Positions 20,425 through 32,758 of a DNA stretch of 64,000 bases are shown here, piece by piece (position 1 is the stretch's first letter; each line of letters begins with the position of its first letter). Below the pieces are notes generated by a model. The model searched no databases and was not told where the DNA came from. It saw only the letters and a list, made by a program, of their open reading frames with translations. The stretch covers positions 186,001 through 250,000 of the forward strand of contig NW_026570310.1 of assembly GCF_019649055.1 (NCBI RefSeq), read 5' to 3'. The stretch is from Paramacrobiotus metropolitanus. Taxonomy: Eukaryota > Tardigrada > Eutardigrada > Parachela > Macrobiotidae. A program made the position numbers and the translations under genes.

Positions 20425-23400
20425 GTGGAATTTGCGAAATCCAACAGCACCCAGTATGCTAGCAGGGTGTATGCACCCTGACGTACCACGAGTACACTGC
20501 TTTATTACATCCAGTGCGTTAGCAGGTCGACAAGCGCCCTGGCGCACCACGGATGTTTGATGAGCGCTTTCATTGTGCCGAACTGATGGTAGTCCGGCAA
20601 AGGGGGCAACGGGAAGCCATTTAGAGTGGCATTTTCACTTCTAGGTCGACTCTTAGTATTTTAGTATAGTGAAAAAAAAGGCGGTATAAACAGATCACGC
20701 AAATCGAGTGAGAACAGGTTAGGGCAGGATTAGCGAACTGCCCATGACGGTGCATATAAGGGAGATCGAACATTCCAAATTCAGAGGTGGGCTGGTGGTG
20801 GCTGAACATGTTCTTGATGCCGTTCCGCTGGTTGTTGATGTAGCTGAGGCTATCGGCGTTCATGTTGCGTAATGATGCGCAGGCGCTGATGTCTTCGGCG
20901 CTGGGCCGGTGGCGTCAGCCACAAACGGGCCAGATGGTGCCGTTTCCGTTTTGGCATGTCTGAGCAGGTAGGTAAAGATGATTTGATTGATTTCCAATGT
21001 AGGACATTTAGAGATTAAAAAACGTTGTTATGGTCTTATTGCCTTTAAGCCATTACAATCGTATTTTTATCGTATTTTCAAATCTATCTGTAGAGGATTT
21101 TAAGCAGAAATGGAAAACGGATTGTGGTGTTGAAGCCGGTAATTCTTCACCGCGAAAATTTCAACGCGCTGTGGTTAGCCGCATCTGGCGTTGGTGAATC
21201 CGTAATCTTAAGTGGGCATCCACTTCAAGTAATCATCCACTTGACGGTCAGTGGCAAGTAGTGCATACGCTGAATTGTAACGGGCGTATTAAGGCATGCG
21301 GTGTGGATCATTGGTGAGGTAGAGAAATATGGCTCAGTTTGTAGTAAGTCACTGGCGAATAAGGCTATTAGTGAACCGCAAGATTGTTGCAGCGCTTACA
21401 AAGTGCCTCCATATTTACATCATTTACAAATATAGGCAAAATATGACGATTGAATGCATAAAAGTATACGCAAATGCGACTTCGGTCGCGATGCTGGCAA
21501 AAGTATTGCAATTCTGCTTAGATGACGGGAAGGTTTGAGATCTCTCAGGATATGTTAAGAACCTTCTAGTCTGAACATATTAAAAACAGCAGAATAATAC
21601 TGTTAATTTCAGGAGAATAGCGCATAGTGGGACAATCCATTTTAACCCGCCTTTGATAACTCAAAAGGTAACTGGAAAGGTGACTGAATAGAAGGTAACA
21701 TTTCTTGGTCGCATGCGATTCAGAGGACTTTATTATAAGGGTGACAAGAAATGGCAACGCTTGGGTATTAAACTAAGCCGATAAACAAAGACAGATCCTG
21801 GCGGCCTCGGCAACATCATAGCGAAGATTGCGTGGGCACCACTAAATCATCTGGACCATAAACGTTCGCTTCTTAGGTACCACGCCGCCCGGATTATTGC
21901 TGCTTGGGAGAAGAAGCGCCAACAATTACTGCGTGTTGGGAGCTATGTTTGTGGCTATTGCTGTAAGTTTCTATGAATATATGAATGGAATTACACGACT
22001 CGTGGCTGGCAAGTAGTTACTAAAACTGTAGCTGTGCAGCATGCAAGATTCGTCAAATCGCTTAAGTTTAAAACGGATCAAGCACTTCTGGAAGGTCTAT
22101 ATACGGCCGACAAAACCCAGTACCACGCTATGTGATCAACGTTTTCATCTAAAAATGTAATCGGTATTGTAGATATTTAATACTGTACTCTCCTCTTAGC
22201 ATTTACGATGTCAAAAACTTTCCTGATGTGTGCTTTTCAGCTTTGTACTTGACTTGCTACCTTGTCCCTGCTCCGTTCCAGATCCAATAAACTTGACACC
22301 GTTGATCGTACTGGATTCGTTTTTCTGGCAGTCAGTTTTACTAGAAAGAGTTTCCCAGGATTGCATCCTTCTTGTAGCTGAAAGACAAGCTCCGGATGGG
22401 CATTGACATCCCCGTAAGGTAGTTTCTTTACGAAGAGATCAGTTAGCGGGATGTCCCGCTTGCGTGAGAACGGAAAGAGGCGCGCAAATTCCCGTGGTTT
22501 TTAACAGCATCCCAAACAAACTGGCGGTCCACAGAAATTTCTTTTGATAATGACCTTCTAGAGTGACATTAGGACAAAATCCAGAGCGTTATCAGTCGGC
22601 AACCTAGCAAAAACGTATGCCGATAATATAACAAAAGTGAAAGACTTTAAGTGAGAACATTGCCAAGGACTGGTCATTGTTTGACTGCCCACATTTTGTA
22701 AAGCCCAGAATATCGCATGGCGTAATGTTGTTCTCTGTCGAAGAGTCGTTGCTGAGTGTCACAAAGGACTCTGTAAACTCGTTCAGAATGGCCCGCTGGT
22801 TGGAATTTGTGACTTCCGTGTCTGTCGGATGCTTGGAGATGGCCTGCACATCAGATCTAATCATAACAAATCAGCACATCAAACCTGATCAAACCTATCA
22901 TCAGGTTTTCGCCTGGGAGTCCGACAACGTTGCTGTTTGTCGTTCGTCCAAAAAGAATCTACACTACACGTGTTATGCACTGCAAATGCCTCAAATACAT
23001 TACATCCCATATTCTCCCGTCTTTACTGCTCTTTCCGGAGCCTCTACATACTACGTGCTGATCCATTGATCCACAGGCGATCAGCCACATCCACTACTCT
23101 CACACAATACCAATCAATCAAAAGTTCAGATCCACTATCGCACAATAACAACCAATTAAAGAGGTAAAGTTTTTTTAATATTTCATGTTATTCAGAGCAG
23201 ATAAACTAAGATCTCTTAAGAATATGATGTTTGTTATTTGGAAGGCGAATACGGCAGCGAAAAAGGAACCGATTCCTGAACTTCAAAAACAAAATTATTT
23301 TCTCATTCATTCTTTCATTTTTCCTTCCTAATTCCGGAATATGTTTTGGATTTTGTTTTGCGTCCTCGAACCTCTGAACAATATCTTTTCCTCTCCCTCA

Positions 23401-24200
23401 GAATATATTTTTTTCTTCTCAGTTTTAGTTTAGTTTTGCTCTGTTTAGATCTCTAAAAATAAAATTTTTCATATTTACTTGCTTCGTGACTTACGGCATT
23501 AACCAAATATGTGATTTTATTCTTCCTACTACTCCTCTATGCCCACGCGATTTTGCCCTATCATATACATTTTCCTCTTTACTGGATTCTTATCTTTGCG
23601 TCATGTGCGGAGATAGTTTCACTAATCAAGAGGAATCCGAATAATATCGGCGGTGCCACAAAATTCGACCAATCCGCGCAGACGACTTGGCATGTGTACC
23701 CAAAAAATGTGTCACAACGTTCGACTTTGTCTATTTTCAACACCGTTTTTGCATCATTCTAATTACTTTTCCAACATGTTAAGATATGACATCATACGTG
23801 AACAATTTTCGCACATCTGGCTTCGATCTCTTCCTTTCAACACCAGATATATCCTCGAAATGCTGTATACTGTTGGCCATGTAATTTATTCCGTACAAAC
23901 TAAATGTGTCACGACACAGCCGCATGATAGGTTATGTTTATATGAACTATGTCCGATAGTTTAAAGTACATTTAATGCAAGCCTTCTGTGTCATGCACGT
24001 TCGCTGAACGTTTGCTGTTCTTAGCCCCATATCTGATGGGCGCTAGCATATTTCCACAGATCCTGTGGATGATAACTGTAATAAAAAAGATTATAAAAGA
24101 GATTTATGTTTTACGGCAAAAGCCAGTGTGTTGCGAGCTGTGAACGAATGAAGGTTACAGAAGAACACGCTCTGGTTGACGAGGTTGACTATTCAACAGT
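20425..24200. other. No gene recognised
   Basis: Two degenerate copies of a gttagcagg...ccctg.cg.accacg motif occur at about 20450 and 20520. Open frames at 20621-20863 (minus), 22604-22864 (minus) and 22677-23069 (plus) have no motif I recognise. AT-rich tracts lie at 23160-23480. Confidence 0.35.
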
Positions 24201-24212
24201 GACCTAACGTTT

Positions 24213-24551
24213 TGGTGCCGAAACCATGGACTGTTTTTAAACAGTAACGGTGTACATCAGCTATTTGCTTGTCCCAGATTAAGGGAGAGGTTGATGTTAG
24301 AGTGGTTGTTCGCTGGAGATATGATAACACCTAGGGACAAGAATAGCAGATCGTCGGTGGAAACGACACCCCAGGTTGCGGCTCGTGGAGCGACAGCGCC
24401 GACTGTTCTAGACTCGCGGCAGATTGGCAAGGAGTTTAGCGATCTGAAGATCGCGTCGGACAGTCGTTCACCGATATTCACCGGTAAGGTGAATGACGCC
24501 GTATATGAGTGGTTGCGCGAATTCAACCGCTATGCTGCAGCGGTGGAATGA
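24213..24551 (+). pseudogene. LTR retroelement fossil: primer site and gag start
   Basis: tggtgccgaaacc at 24213-24225 is a primer-binding-site-like sequence. It is followed by an open frame (24291-24551) ending FTGKVNDAVYEWLREFNRYA, which fits the 'F.G.....WL..F.R.A' start of a Gypsy-type gag domain. It is broken after this point, and only the 5' end is recognisable. The LTR would lie upstream of 24213 and was not delimited. Confidence 0.55.
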
Positions 24552-27430
24552 GACGAGCGCCAGAAGTGCCAGAAGAAAAAGGGAGGGAGGGTGCCATTGC
24601 CTACGAAAAATCACGGAAACAGCGGCTTTTAGGCGTGTGAGGGGCTGTTCTACCTACTCGTAGCAGTCCGTGGTTATTTTTCTCCTTATGTTACAGTTTC
24701 CGTAACGACGGATATTAGCGTGAGCCTTCTTTCGCTCAATTGGCATATAAATATATCTAAAGTGGTGGATGTAGAAAAAAAGCTGCAAAGTGAAAAAAAA
24801 TCGTGTACGGTGCACTTCTATGTTAAAAATTAGCCACATCGGAATTCAACGAAAAATGTCCAGCAGGATAGGTCAAAAGACTCATAGCACTCCTGTCCGT
24901 TTTCTTTCGTGTGCCGAGAGACCTCCAGTCACACACCCCTCTCTGATTGCACTTCGGCGGTGGGTTGTTCATTTGTATTCGATTATTTTATAAAGGAAAA
25001 TTAAAAAAAAATTATTTAAAAAAAATTAACGATCACTGTTCTATGCCTAGGCAGAACTTCTTCATGACAAACTTCCTCTTTGTAGCAATCCGTTGTTTAG
25101 GAGTAGCAAATGTAGTTGTGCTTGGTTGCTAATTGATGGATTTTAGGATAAAGTCTGTCAATTTTTGACGGAGCATTTAGGATTTGGACACCTCAAGAAG
25201 AGGAGATAATCAAAATGCTGCCTGAGTACTTCATCTAGAATTGCCGATACTTCTGTACACCCGCGCGTCTTGGCCCTTAAGCGGATACCAAACTTTTTTT
25301 GTGATAGGCAACATTCTTTTGATTATTTAAGAACATCGCAATCCTAATTTTCAGCAGTATGCAAGCACTATGCTAAGTGCGCCACGCCGGCCTTTTGCTA
25401 GCGCGGACCTGTACATATTTCAATAATGTCACAAAGTTTTCTCAGTTTCCTGCGATAGCTTTTCTTTTACGTATATCCTTTTTCCATTCCTACTCCTCCC
25501 TACTAAATGCACTCTAACTGACGCAAAAAATAAACAATGGCTGCATGCATGCTGCTCCTGGGATAATGACTGGGTCTGAAGTGGTCATGAATTATATGGG
25601 CTGAGCGATAAGAAGGATAGGATGATCAGATGGCAATTGCATTTTGTATATCACGAGCTTGGAGATTTCGGCTGGTACGTAAGGTTACGCAATGATCTTC
25701 TCGCAGATATCGAACAAGTGCTGAATGCCCAGTGTCTTGCGAAGCGGAGGTTAAATGCCTCCGTTCGTGTATTTGAAGCCATACAAAGCTCTGATCTTCA
25801 TCAACCATGCAGCTTGGACAATCTTGCATCTACGGCGTACAAGTTAAACAGCACGCAAAACCACTTTAGATGGTGCATATCTATCGGGTTCATTTCAAGA
25901 AAACTGGATTCCATCCTACGCAATATCTGCATCTGGGCGAACGTAGCTTACGTCGACAGGGTTCAGGGGTTGAAAAGATGTAGACTGCGCACAGTTCCGA
26001 ACAGGTACAAAGCAGGATGGCACACAGGCAGAAAGGTCTGGGACAGGGGCATACTTGGTGAATTAAGTATAGTAATAAGAATTTCTGTGACAGGAAACAA
26101 GCTGTCTAAAGTCCAAACAGCTGATTGCGGTTAAGCTTAATATAAGTACATTTCTTCCAGTCCAGGGCACTTGTGTTTTCTGCCGGGTAATGATATCGAC
26201 GCGGAGGTGAATAATGTGGTATTAAAACACCACCCATCGTGAAATGTCTGGATGATCGAACGTTCTAAATTGCTACCGTCATGCTCGCGATAAATGACTG
26301 AAAACGGCCGAATTTCGTTATGGTAAGCTAGCGCGTTATTTTCGCTACCGTCCATGTTGTACATGATAGTAACAGTGGAGAAATTCTACATTTGCGCGAT
26401 GCGTTCGGTGTTTGTGGACAACCGGGCAGTTTGCACGAGCGTAGTAACGACCAGGCTGCACTAGTCATCAACTGGAAAAAAGGAAGTCTATCGAATCCGG
26501 AGAAATAACATCTGAAACGTAACTGCTCTCCCAAATAACGGACCGACTGTTGTTTTCACGTCTGATACGACTGTGGAAGTTTTCAGAATTTCGGTAGTGT
26601 TAAAACTAGTTGACAAATACGCTTCCAGAAAGTAGGTAGTTTTTCTACGATTGCCCTTTAGTTTCAGAAGTAAAATGCAGTATTTTATGGGATCCGTGGC
26701 AGGAAATCTAGTAAAACCTCTTTACTTTTGTAGACAGTAGTAAAAAGTCAGACATTGTCGTTTGCAGACAGTCCTGCTCCAGGCGCTATTAACAAAGCCC
26801 ATTTATGGTGGTGATTCACATTTCCATTTCCATCGAAACTTACGAGTGGAGACATCCTTCGTTCCTCCAAAATATCAAGTTTGCGGGAAACATGCATGTA
26901 ATAAATGTGCATCTATTTTAAATTTTCAAAAGATCGCATCTGGTGTTCTTATTATTCTGGCGGCCTGAATTGAGCTAAAATAAAGTCTTCAGGTCTTTCC
27001 ATTCGACATCATCTGGAACTTTAGGATTATGGGATAAAGCTAGTTTCCTAAAGCCTTTCATCTAATTTAAATTTTCAAAAAATCGCATCTCCCTTCAGCG
27101 GTAAGCGTTTTTCGAACGGCCAAACGCTACCGTCTTTGAACATCCTGTTACCGTTACAATCGTTCGTGTTCACCATAGGCAAACCTTCTCCTGAAGTTAA
27201 TGGTGTCTGGTTGTGCGCTGTAGTAAGTAGCAGTGCCTGCTACCGTGGTCGAGAACTTCGAAATACTTCATATAACTTCAAATAACCCACGGAGTGTAAT
27301 AATATGCGGACGAATGAACGGGACTTTACATCGTCCATTGCGATTTACTGCAGTTCGTCTCAACGCGAGTGGAATAAATGCTTACCATTGTGCATTTTTT
27401 TCAAAAAATACGTAGTTTCGTGCAGGAAAC
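24552..27430. other. No gene recognised
   Basis: One 170-codon plus-strand open frame (25622-26134) and a 75-codon minus frame (26137-26364) are present, but I recognise no family and no splice partners. Probably internal debris of old elements. Confidence 0.3.
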
Positions 27431-27648
27431 TACAAAATTTTGCTCCTTTTTGTTTCACTTATGACCGTGAGCCACGTTTGCCATCAGAGATATCGTTTTC
27501 CCCAGAACATGTCCAAGAGATTAAAGAAATTAGTTACGAGGAATACATTAGTAAACTTGAAAAGTCTTTAGTAGTAATTAGAGAACTAGAAAAAGCCAGA
27601 ACGGAAGAAACAGCTTTTATGTCAGCTAAAACTAAAACACCAACATAA
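27430..27648 (+). pseudogene. Gypsy-type integrase C-terminal fossil
   Basis: The stretch CFTYDREPRLPSEI, followed by EEYISKLEKSL and RELEKARTEE, matches the end of Gypsy/Ty3 integrase cores (PF.L.YGREP.LP.D...; helical ..Y...L...L...R). It is the 3' end of a pol gene; the remainder is not present nearby. Confidence 0.6.
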
Positions 27649-28130
27649 TGAATCTGAAATCGGTAATCTGGTATTACCTTCCAATACTCGGGAACGTTGA
27701 AAACTACTAATAAATTGCTAGCCGCATAACGCTGATAACGCTTCCCAAAGGGAACCGCATAATACTAACAACGCGCTGCCAGTCGCATGTGGATGCGTGG
27801 ATGCGTATGACCGGCTCGTGCACCTGTTGTTCGTGCTGTTGCATAACTAACTTTTATTTGTCATGGGAAGTGTATCGATAGTCTTAGGTGGTATGTTGGA
27901 AAGTGTGATAACGGAGAGGAATGTCCTTGGAGATGTTGTGAACTGAATGCATTGGCATGTGGCTAGACGGTCTCATTTTGTGGTAGTGTGCTTCTGGCGG
28001 AAATGATGGAATCATTCTGTCTTTACGATCTGTGCAGAATACAGCTTACGGTATTAAACGAATAAACATCGTTGTTACGGGATATCGTAAAGGTCATAGA
28101 CGTAGCCGTGTAAAGATACGGGTAACAAGC
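27649..28130 (+). repeat. Probable LTR between an integrase end and a primer site
   Basis: This 480-bp non-coding stretch lies after a pol end and directly before a primer-site-like sequence at 28131. That is where a single LTR shared by two element bodies would sit. It ends near ggtaaca (28121-28127). No second copy was found in the window, so the boundaries are inferred. Confidence 0.35.
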
Positions 28131-28430
28131 TGGTGCCGAAACCAGTTCAGGAAACGTACGGAGTTTGGAATTTTTATAATTGCCATTAATTTCTGATACG
28201 CGGTTCGTCTGTTTTTGCTGTGTATATGATACGCAGCAGCGGAAATTTTCAGTCTAATAATTTGCGGAATAATCTGATGATTGTGTTCCTGTGTGTTGTG
28301 ACACACTGTGGATTATCATCAGGCTGATTTTGTGGTTATTTGCTCGTGTTTCCCAACGTTGTCCACAGTCCGAAACGAACGCGAGTAAATACCTTGCCGT
28401 TTCCCTGCTAATTACGTGTAGGTTGCCGCA

Positions 28431-29408
28431 ATGTCCACCAGTGGAACCACTCCATCTACCCACACGCCCACCTACACCAGCCAGCCAATAACGACGGCAA
28501 CGCATACATCATCAAGCACGGGAGCCGCGCAACTGCTCAGTCCTCGTGAGCTGGCGGCCGAATTAGATACGTTACACCTAGCCGGACCAGCACGAACATT
28601 GGAGCTGTTCCAGGGACTCGCGAAGGACGATGTTGTGGCGTGGCTACGCCGCTTCGAGACGATGGCGCTGGCGCAGCGCTGGGACGACGAGCGGAAGATA
28701 ACGCAAGCGTCCATCCTACTGGCGTCAACTGCCGCTATCTGGTGGGACAGAGTCACCGATGACGGCACCAGACAACCATACAACACCTGGCGGGAATTCA
28801 AGACGGCAATAACCACGCGCTCCCAAACCGAGGATTACAAGAACCAGCTAAAGATCCAAATTGCGCAACGGAAGCAAAAACGGGACGAAGCGCTGGAGGA
28901 CTATTACAACGATATTGTGACTTTATGTTACAGATATGACCGCGCCATGGAAGACGACACACTCATTTCCAAGCTGCGCAACGGGCTGCTGCCAGAGTAT
29001 CTGTCACGTGTTGCGCTGTCCAGGGCGAAGACACCGATGGCATTACTGTCGGACCTGCAGTGTGTGTCGGAGGCGATTCGGTTGAAGAAGAAGAATTGCG
29101 GTGGATCGGTCTATCTGAGGCTGGTGGCGCAAACGGCGCACAGCACACCGGCGCACAGCATGGCAGCAACCACTTCAACAAATGGAAGCGGCACAGCAGA
29201 GAAGCGGACGGAAGTGGAGACACAAGCGGCGCTGGAAACAGCGACCACAGTGGTGGCAGCAGTGGCAGCGGATGGCGCGGCGGCAGCGGCGGCAGGTTCA
29301 GAGGCGGCCGCGGAGGTCACGGCGGTAACGGCGGCGCAGGCGGAAAAGGCGGCGCTAAGCCGGTCAGTGGTAAGCGTTGCTATAACTGTGAAAACACCGA
29401 CCATCTGA
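28431..29408 (+). pseudogene. gag region of the LTR fossil
   Basis: A 325-codon frame carrying the gag core described for the parent element. Its C-terminal part turns Ala/Val-rich where the GC-rich Gly/Arg repeat is read out of the knuckle's frame. It would form the particle shell; here it is a fossil. Confidence 0.65.
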
Positions 29409-30479
29409 TTAGGGACTGCCCGAAGAACAAAGCGAAGTTCAGCGGTACCGGACGGGCACAGGCACGGTCAATGACCGTGACCGAAGCAGCGGAAGTTGGC
29501 ACTACGGAACGGTGCGCAACAGGAAGAAACACCGCGATCGGAGCCACAGCTGGGACAGCGGGCAGACGCTTGAAAGAGAAGCGTTGTCAGCAGTGTCGCC
29601 GGCTGCCGGCGGGTTACCTGGGGGAGTTAAGGAGACGGCAAGTAACGGATTCTTTGGTTGGAACAGTCTACCGTTACATGATAATGAATCTTTTATGTAT
29701 AACGCCATGCACGTTCAAAGCAGTGCAGAGAAACGAGCGTATGTGCGCGCGTGTAGGGATGGCGGACGACAACATGCCGACGAAGGAGCCGCGCATGGAG
29801 GCGCACGTGGAGGAGGCGCAATGCAGGCCAACACCCGGTGGGAGCAGCCCGTCCAAGGCATGCTGAGACCGGCAGCAGCTCAGCTCAGAAAGGTCGTCGA
29901 AGCGTCCCAAGGGCACACCGCATCCAAGGTCACGGGACATACAGCAGAGATGTTGGTCACCAGCCGAGTGGCCACCGCGTGGTCCATGTGGTACACGTCA
30001 CAATTGGAGAGCAACGTCGCAGTGTATTTGAGCGTCTGGGCGCAGTGGATTGGCAGCGTCACCAAGTCAGGCGACCACGGAGGACGCTAAAGCGAATGCA
30101 GGACCACGATGTTGTTGTTCGGGTACGGAACAGACATGTGGTGGATCGGAGTAGTCCCAGTGGATCTGGAAATCGGCGCCAAAGCGCGTGGCGCAGCGAA
30201 CGGTCAGCACAATGGACAGCACAGGGATCACCACAAGGGACAGCGCGAAGGCAACCAGTGTCCAGCCGGATCGGACCAACCGGCGTATTCAGTTTCAATG
30301 ATCCGGAGGCTACGTATGCTGATCGGTATCAGCAAGGACTACGTATGCAGCGTCGAAGAGGACGTCGGCAGAACCCATGGCAGACATTTGCATTGATGAC
30401 CGTGAAGCACCACAGGGCGGAGTTGCAGTCGGGCACAAAGGCGTTTGGACCGGCACAAGAACCGCTACAGATGTCAGGG

Positions 30480-31261
30480 TCAGCACCCTTAATGCCCATT
30501 AGCATAAACGGACGATCTGCTACTGCATTGGTGAAAACCGTGCCAGCTTGTCAGTGGTCTACATGAGCTTTGTGCGTGGCATGGGATGCGAAGTGATGCC
30601 GGACAGCTTCGAGGTCACGATGGCCGACAACCGCGTAGTGCGCACAACTGGCCGTGTCTTCCTGGAAGCGGAGGTATGTGGGTTGAAGGGAACCATACCA
30701 TTCCAGGTATTCGATGGGTTCAACAGTGGCAAATATGACGCAATGATTGGGTGCAATGTGACCGGTATACCCGGCATATTGGTTGATGTTGCAAACAACA
30801 GGTTTCTGGGACCAAGCGACTACGTGTTGACGAAAAGGCTTACCGAAGTGCAACGATCAACGCTCGGACTGTCCAAGGAGGAGCAGTTGAAGCGGATGTC
30901 CACATTGAAGAGCAGCGGCGGTGCCGGTCAGCCAACGTCTAGCCGTGGTCAACCAGCAGTGGCAAAGGTCACCCGCAAGTTCGGCAGCACCGCTGTGGGC
31001 CGCAACGGACAGTCACAGGGGCAACCCGAGGAGCAAGTTACCAGTGCCGCAGCAAAAGTCCCAGCCCAGCGGGAAGCAACAAGGCTGCAGCCGAGAGTGA
31101 AGGCATTCATGATGGTACTTCTTCATCAGCAGACTGGTGGTGGACAAGTCCTTCAGCAGCGGAGACTGGCCGTCGCAATGGATGGTGTCCATGAGTTGGA
31201 TATAGACAACTGGGACTATTCTTGGCTTAAAAACCCGATTAAAGGCTCCTCGCTTACATAA
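30480..31261 (+). pseudogene. Retropepsin region of the LTR fossil
   Basis: Contains a segment starting PISINGRSATALVKT, then SFEVTMADNRVVRTTG and GLKGTIPFQVFDG..YDAMIG, the order expected of retroviral-type aspartic proteases (substrate flap and IIG-like turn). The downstream part is Ser/Gly/Gln-rich linker. Fossil. Confidence 0.6.
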
Positions 31262-31595
31262 ACAGATAGGCTCCTCGCTCACAGAGCTGACAGATGCAAT
31301 TAGACAGCATAATGTTGCTGTGTATCAGTGCAGTATATTAGGACTACGTAAAAACTCCATTTTGGCCTACGCATACCGTATTAGTACGTATTGCCAACCA
31401 AAATCGAACTTTTATTTTTTCAACAGAATCTTTAAAGTAACGAGTTTTGTACACCGTAGAACGCAACATATCACAAAACAGAAGATCACATTATCAAACT
31501 GTAAAACCAGACTTCAAGGTCAAACTTCACAATCTGTACAGAAACAAATATGTACAAAATCAGCATTAGTTTGTTTAAGAAAACATGTTCAGTAT
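31262..31595. other. No gene recognised
   Basis: Short gap. It starts with two copies of aggctcctcgct (about 31243 and 31269); otherwise nothing. Confidence 0.4.
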
Positions 31596-32102
31596 TTACA
31601 AGTCGATATCGTCATTGATCACCGGCATTTCATTGCTTTCGTTGCTGAGGGCTTGTGCCAGACGAGCCACGGCGCAACGGCGTCGAACAAACACTACGGC
31701 GCTGGAGAGCACCGCAACTGCAACGCCAAAGGTGTTGAGCGGAACCTTTGGCGTGGCTATGAACGGAACACGTCCGCAGTCTGATAAGACCGTGAAGTTA
31801 ACGGTCGACGGTTCCGTACACTCCGGGATCGGATTTCCACGGGCATCGAACAGGCGAAACCGCGCGAAAAAGCGGGCAAGAGCGGCGTACGGTACGCTAT
31901 ATAGTCTGTTCTTCTGGAATAGGACTATCTGCACGCAGTGTTCTGCAGCGCGCAGTGTGGGCATAGTAGTCTAGTTCCGCCCGCCGCAGTTCACCACGCC
32001 CTCGATACGCTCGCAATGACAGTGGCTGAAACAGCGCATCCATACACCGCACGCGCTGCTGGCCACTGACCGCAAGATCAAGACCTGAAGTAGGCGGTGC
32101 AT
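31596..32102 (-). CDS. Small LRR-type transmembrane protein with one in-frame stop
   Basis: From ATG 32102, directly after an acceptor-like ttttgttgcag, one frame runs to TAA at 31596 with a single TAG at 31971-31973. It reads as a short signal-like N-terminus (MHRLLQVLILRSVASSACG). A cysteine module typical of an LRR N-terminal cap follows (CFSHCHCERIEGVVNCGGRN...TTMPTL; compare C...C.C....V.C....L..IP). Then come one or two leucine-rich repeats (QIVLFQKNRLYSVPYAAL; RLFDARGNPIPEC) and a hydrophobic span (FGVAVAVLSSAVVF) with a basic stop-transfer RRR. A short tail ends INDDIDL. The TAG stands where this cap usually has a Leu codon (RNL..IP), so it may be a recent nonsense change or a base-call error. 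About 168 codons in all. The function is unknown; such proteins are often adhesion or receptor subunits. Confidence 0.55.
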
Positions 32103-32137
32103 CTGCAACAAAACAATGGGTTAGCAGCATTCTGACT

Positions 32138-32758
32138 TTGAACGCACATTCAGCAATAACGCACGCACGTTTGAAAATGTCTTTGGAAAACGCCGCTAAC
32201 GCTCTGTTCCCGGTCGGAACTGGAGAGCGTATGATGAAAAACGGTGTCGAACATTACAGTACCGTTCAGCAGGACGAGGTTTATATGCTACAAGACGTTT
32301 ATCGGGAACTTTTTGCCCGTTTTGAATACGCTCACAAGTATTATCCTGATATTACTCTTGGTGTTAGAGCACAGTTTGTCAAGGAAACTTGGTTTCATCA
32401 ACAGCCGCTTGGAGAAGTAGCCTTTGTACTGTATCCTAAAGAGGAAAAGGGGACTAATATCGCCTGTCGAGAGAATCCAACTAAGTGTACCGAGGAAAAT
32501 TGGAAAGAATATCGCCCTATTGTGCGCGATTTGGCACATGGTCATATGCGTAGCTATTTGAAGTATCAAATCAAGAAATGGCGTAAAGCCTGCCCCAGTG
32601 TCGGCTACCGTATCCGGCAGGTTATTACGTTCGAGTACCCTGACGGTAATGGTGTCAAGGCTAGGAATGAGACATGCACTGGTATATGTGATGACGATGG
32701 CCATATCGGTCCTGCCGTACCAAAATTCGACTATTTTTATCAACGTGTCGATAAATAA
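32138..32758 (+). CDS. Intact 206-aa ORF, unrecognised
   Basis: Uninterrupted from ATG 32138 to TAA 32756; a second ATG at 32177 (MSLENAANALFPV) may be the real start. The N-terminal half is helical (YMLQDVYRELFARFEYAHKY), the middle has basic segments (YLKYQIKKWRKA), and three or four cysteines fall in the second half (ACRENPTKC; ETCTGIC). There is no signal peptide or membrane span. The start lies 36-75 bp from the opposite-strand LRR gene's start, so the two could share a promoter region. Codon use is varied and protein-like. I cannot assign a family; an element gene is possible given the surroundings. Confidence 0.45.
   Translation: MNAHSAITHARLKMSLENAANALFPVGTGERMMKNGVEHYSTVQQDEVYMLQDVYRELFARFEYAHKYYPDITLGVRAQFVKETWFHQQPLGEVAFVLYPKEEKGTNIACRENPTKCTEENWKEYRPIVRDLAHGHMRSYLKYQIKKWRKACPSVGYRIRQVITFEYPDGNGVKARNETCTGICDDDGHIGPAVPKFDYFYQRVDK

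Larger units (their letters stand above)
28131..31261 (+). mobile_element. Gypsy-type LTR retroelement fossil: primer site, gag, zinc knuckle, protease
   Basis: Starts with tggtgccgaaacc (28131). The long gag frame at 28431-29408 has ELFQGLAKDDVVAWLRRFE, ASTAAIWWDRV and FKTAITTRSQTEDYKNQL, the usual gag layout ('F.G....V..WL..FE', 'A..WW'). A CCHC knuckle (CYNCENTDHLIRDC) is encoded at 29378-29419, preceded by a Gly/Arg-rich stretch. A retropepsin-like region follows (about 30500-30850: DSFEVTMADNRVV, YDAMIGCNVTGI). No reverse transcriptase or integrase follows, and no 3' LTR was found. It is broken in a few places, moderately old, with gag fairly well kept. Confidence 0.75.

Noticed and set aside
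25622-26134. 170-aa open frame as a real gene
   Set aside because: No motif, splice partner or poly(A) signal; chance or relic frames of this length occur elsewhere in the window.
28472-30298. Many long minus- and plus-strand frames across the gag region
   Set aside because: GC-rich repetitive coding leaves several frames open. Only the gag, knuckle and protease readings have family motifs.
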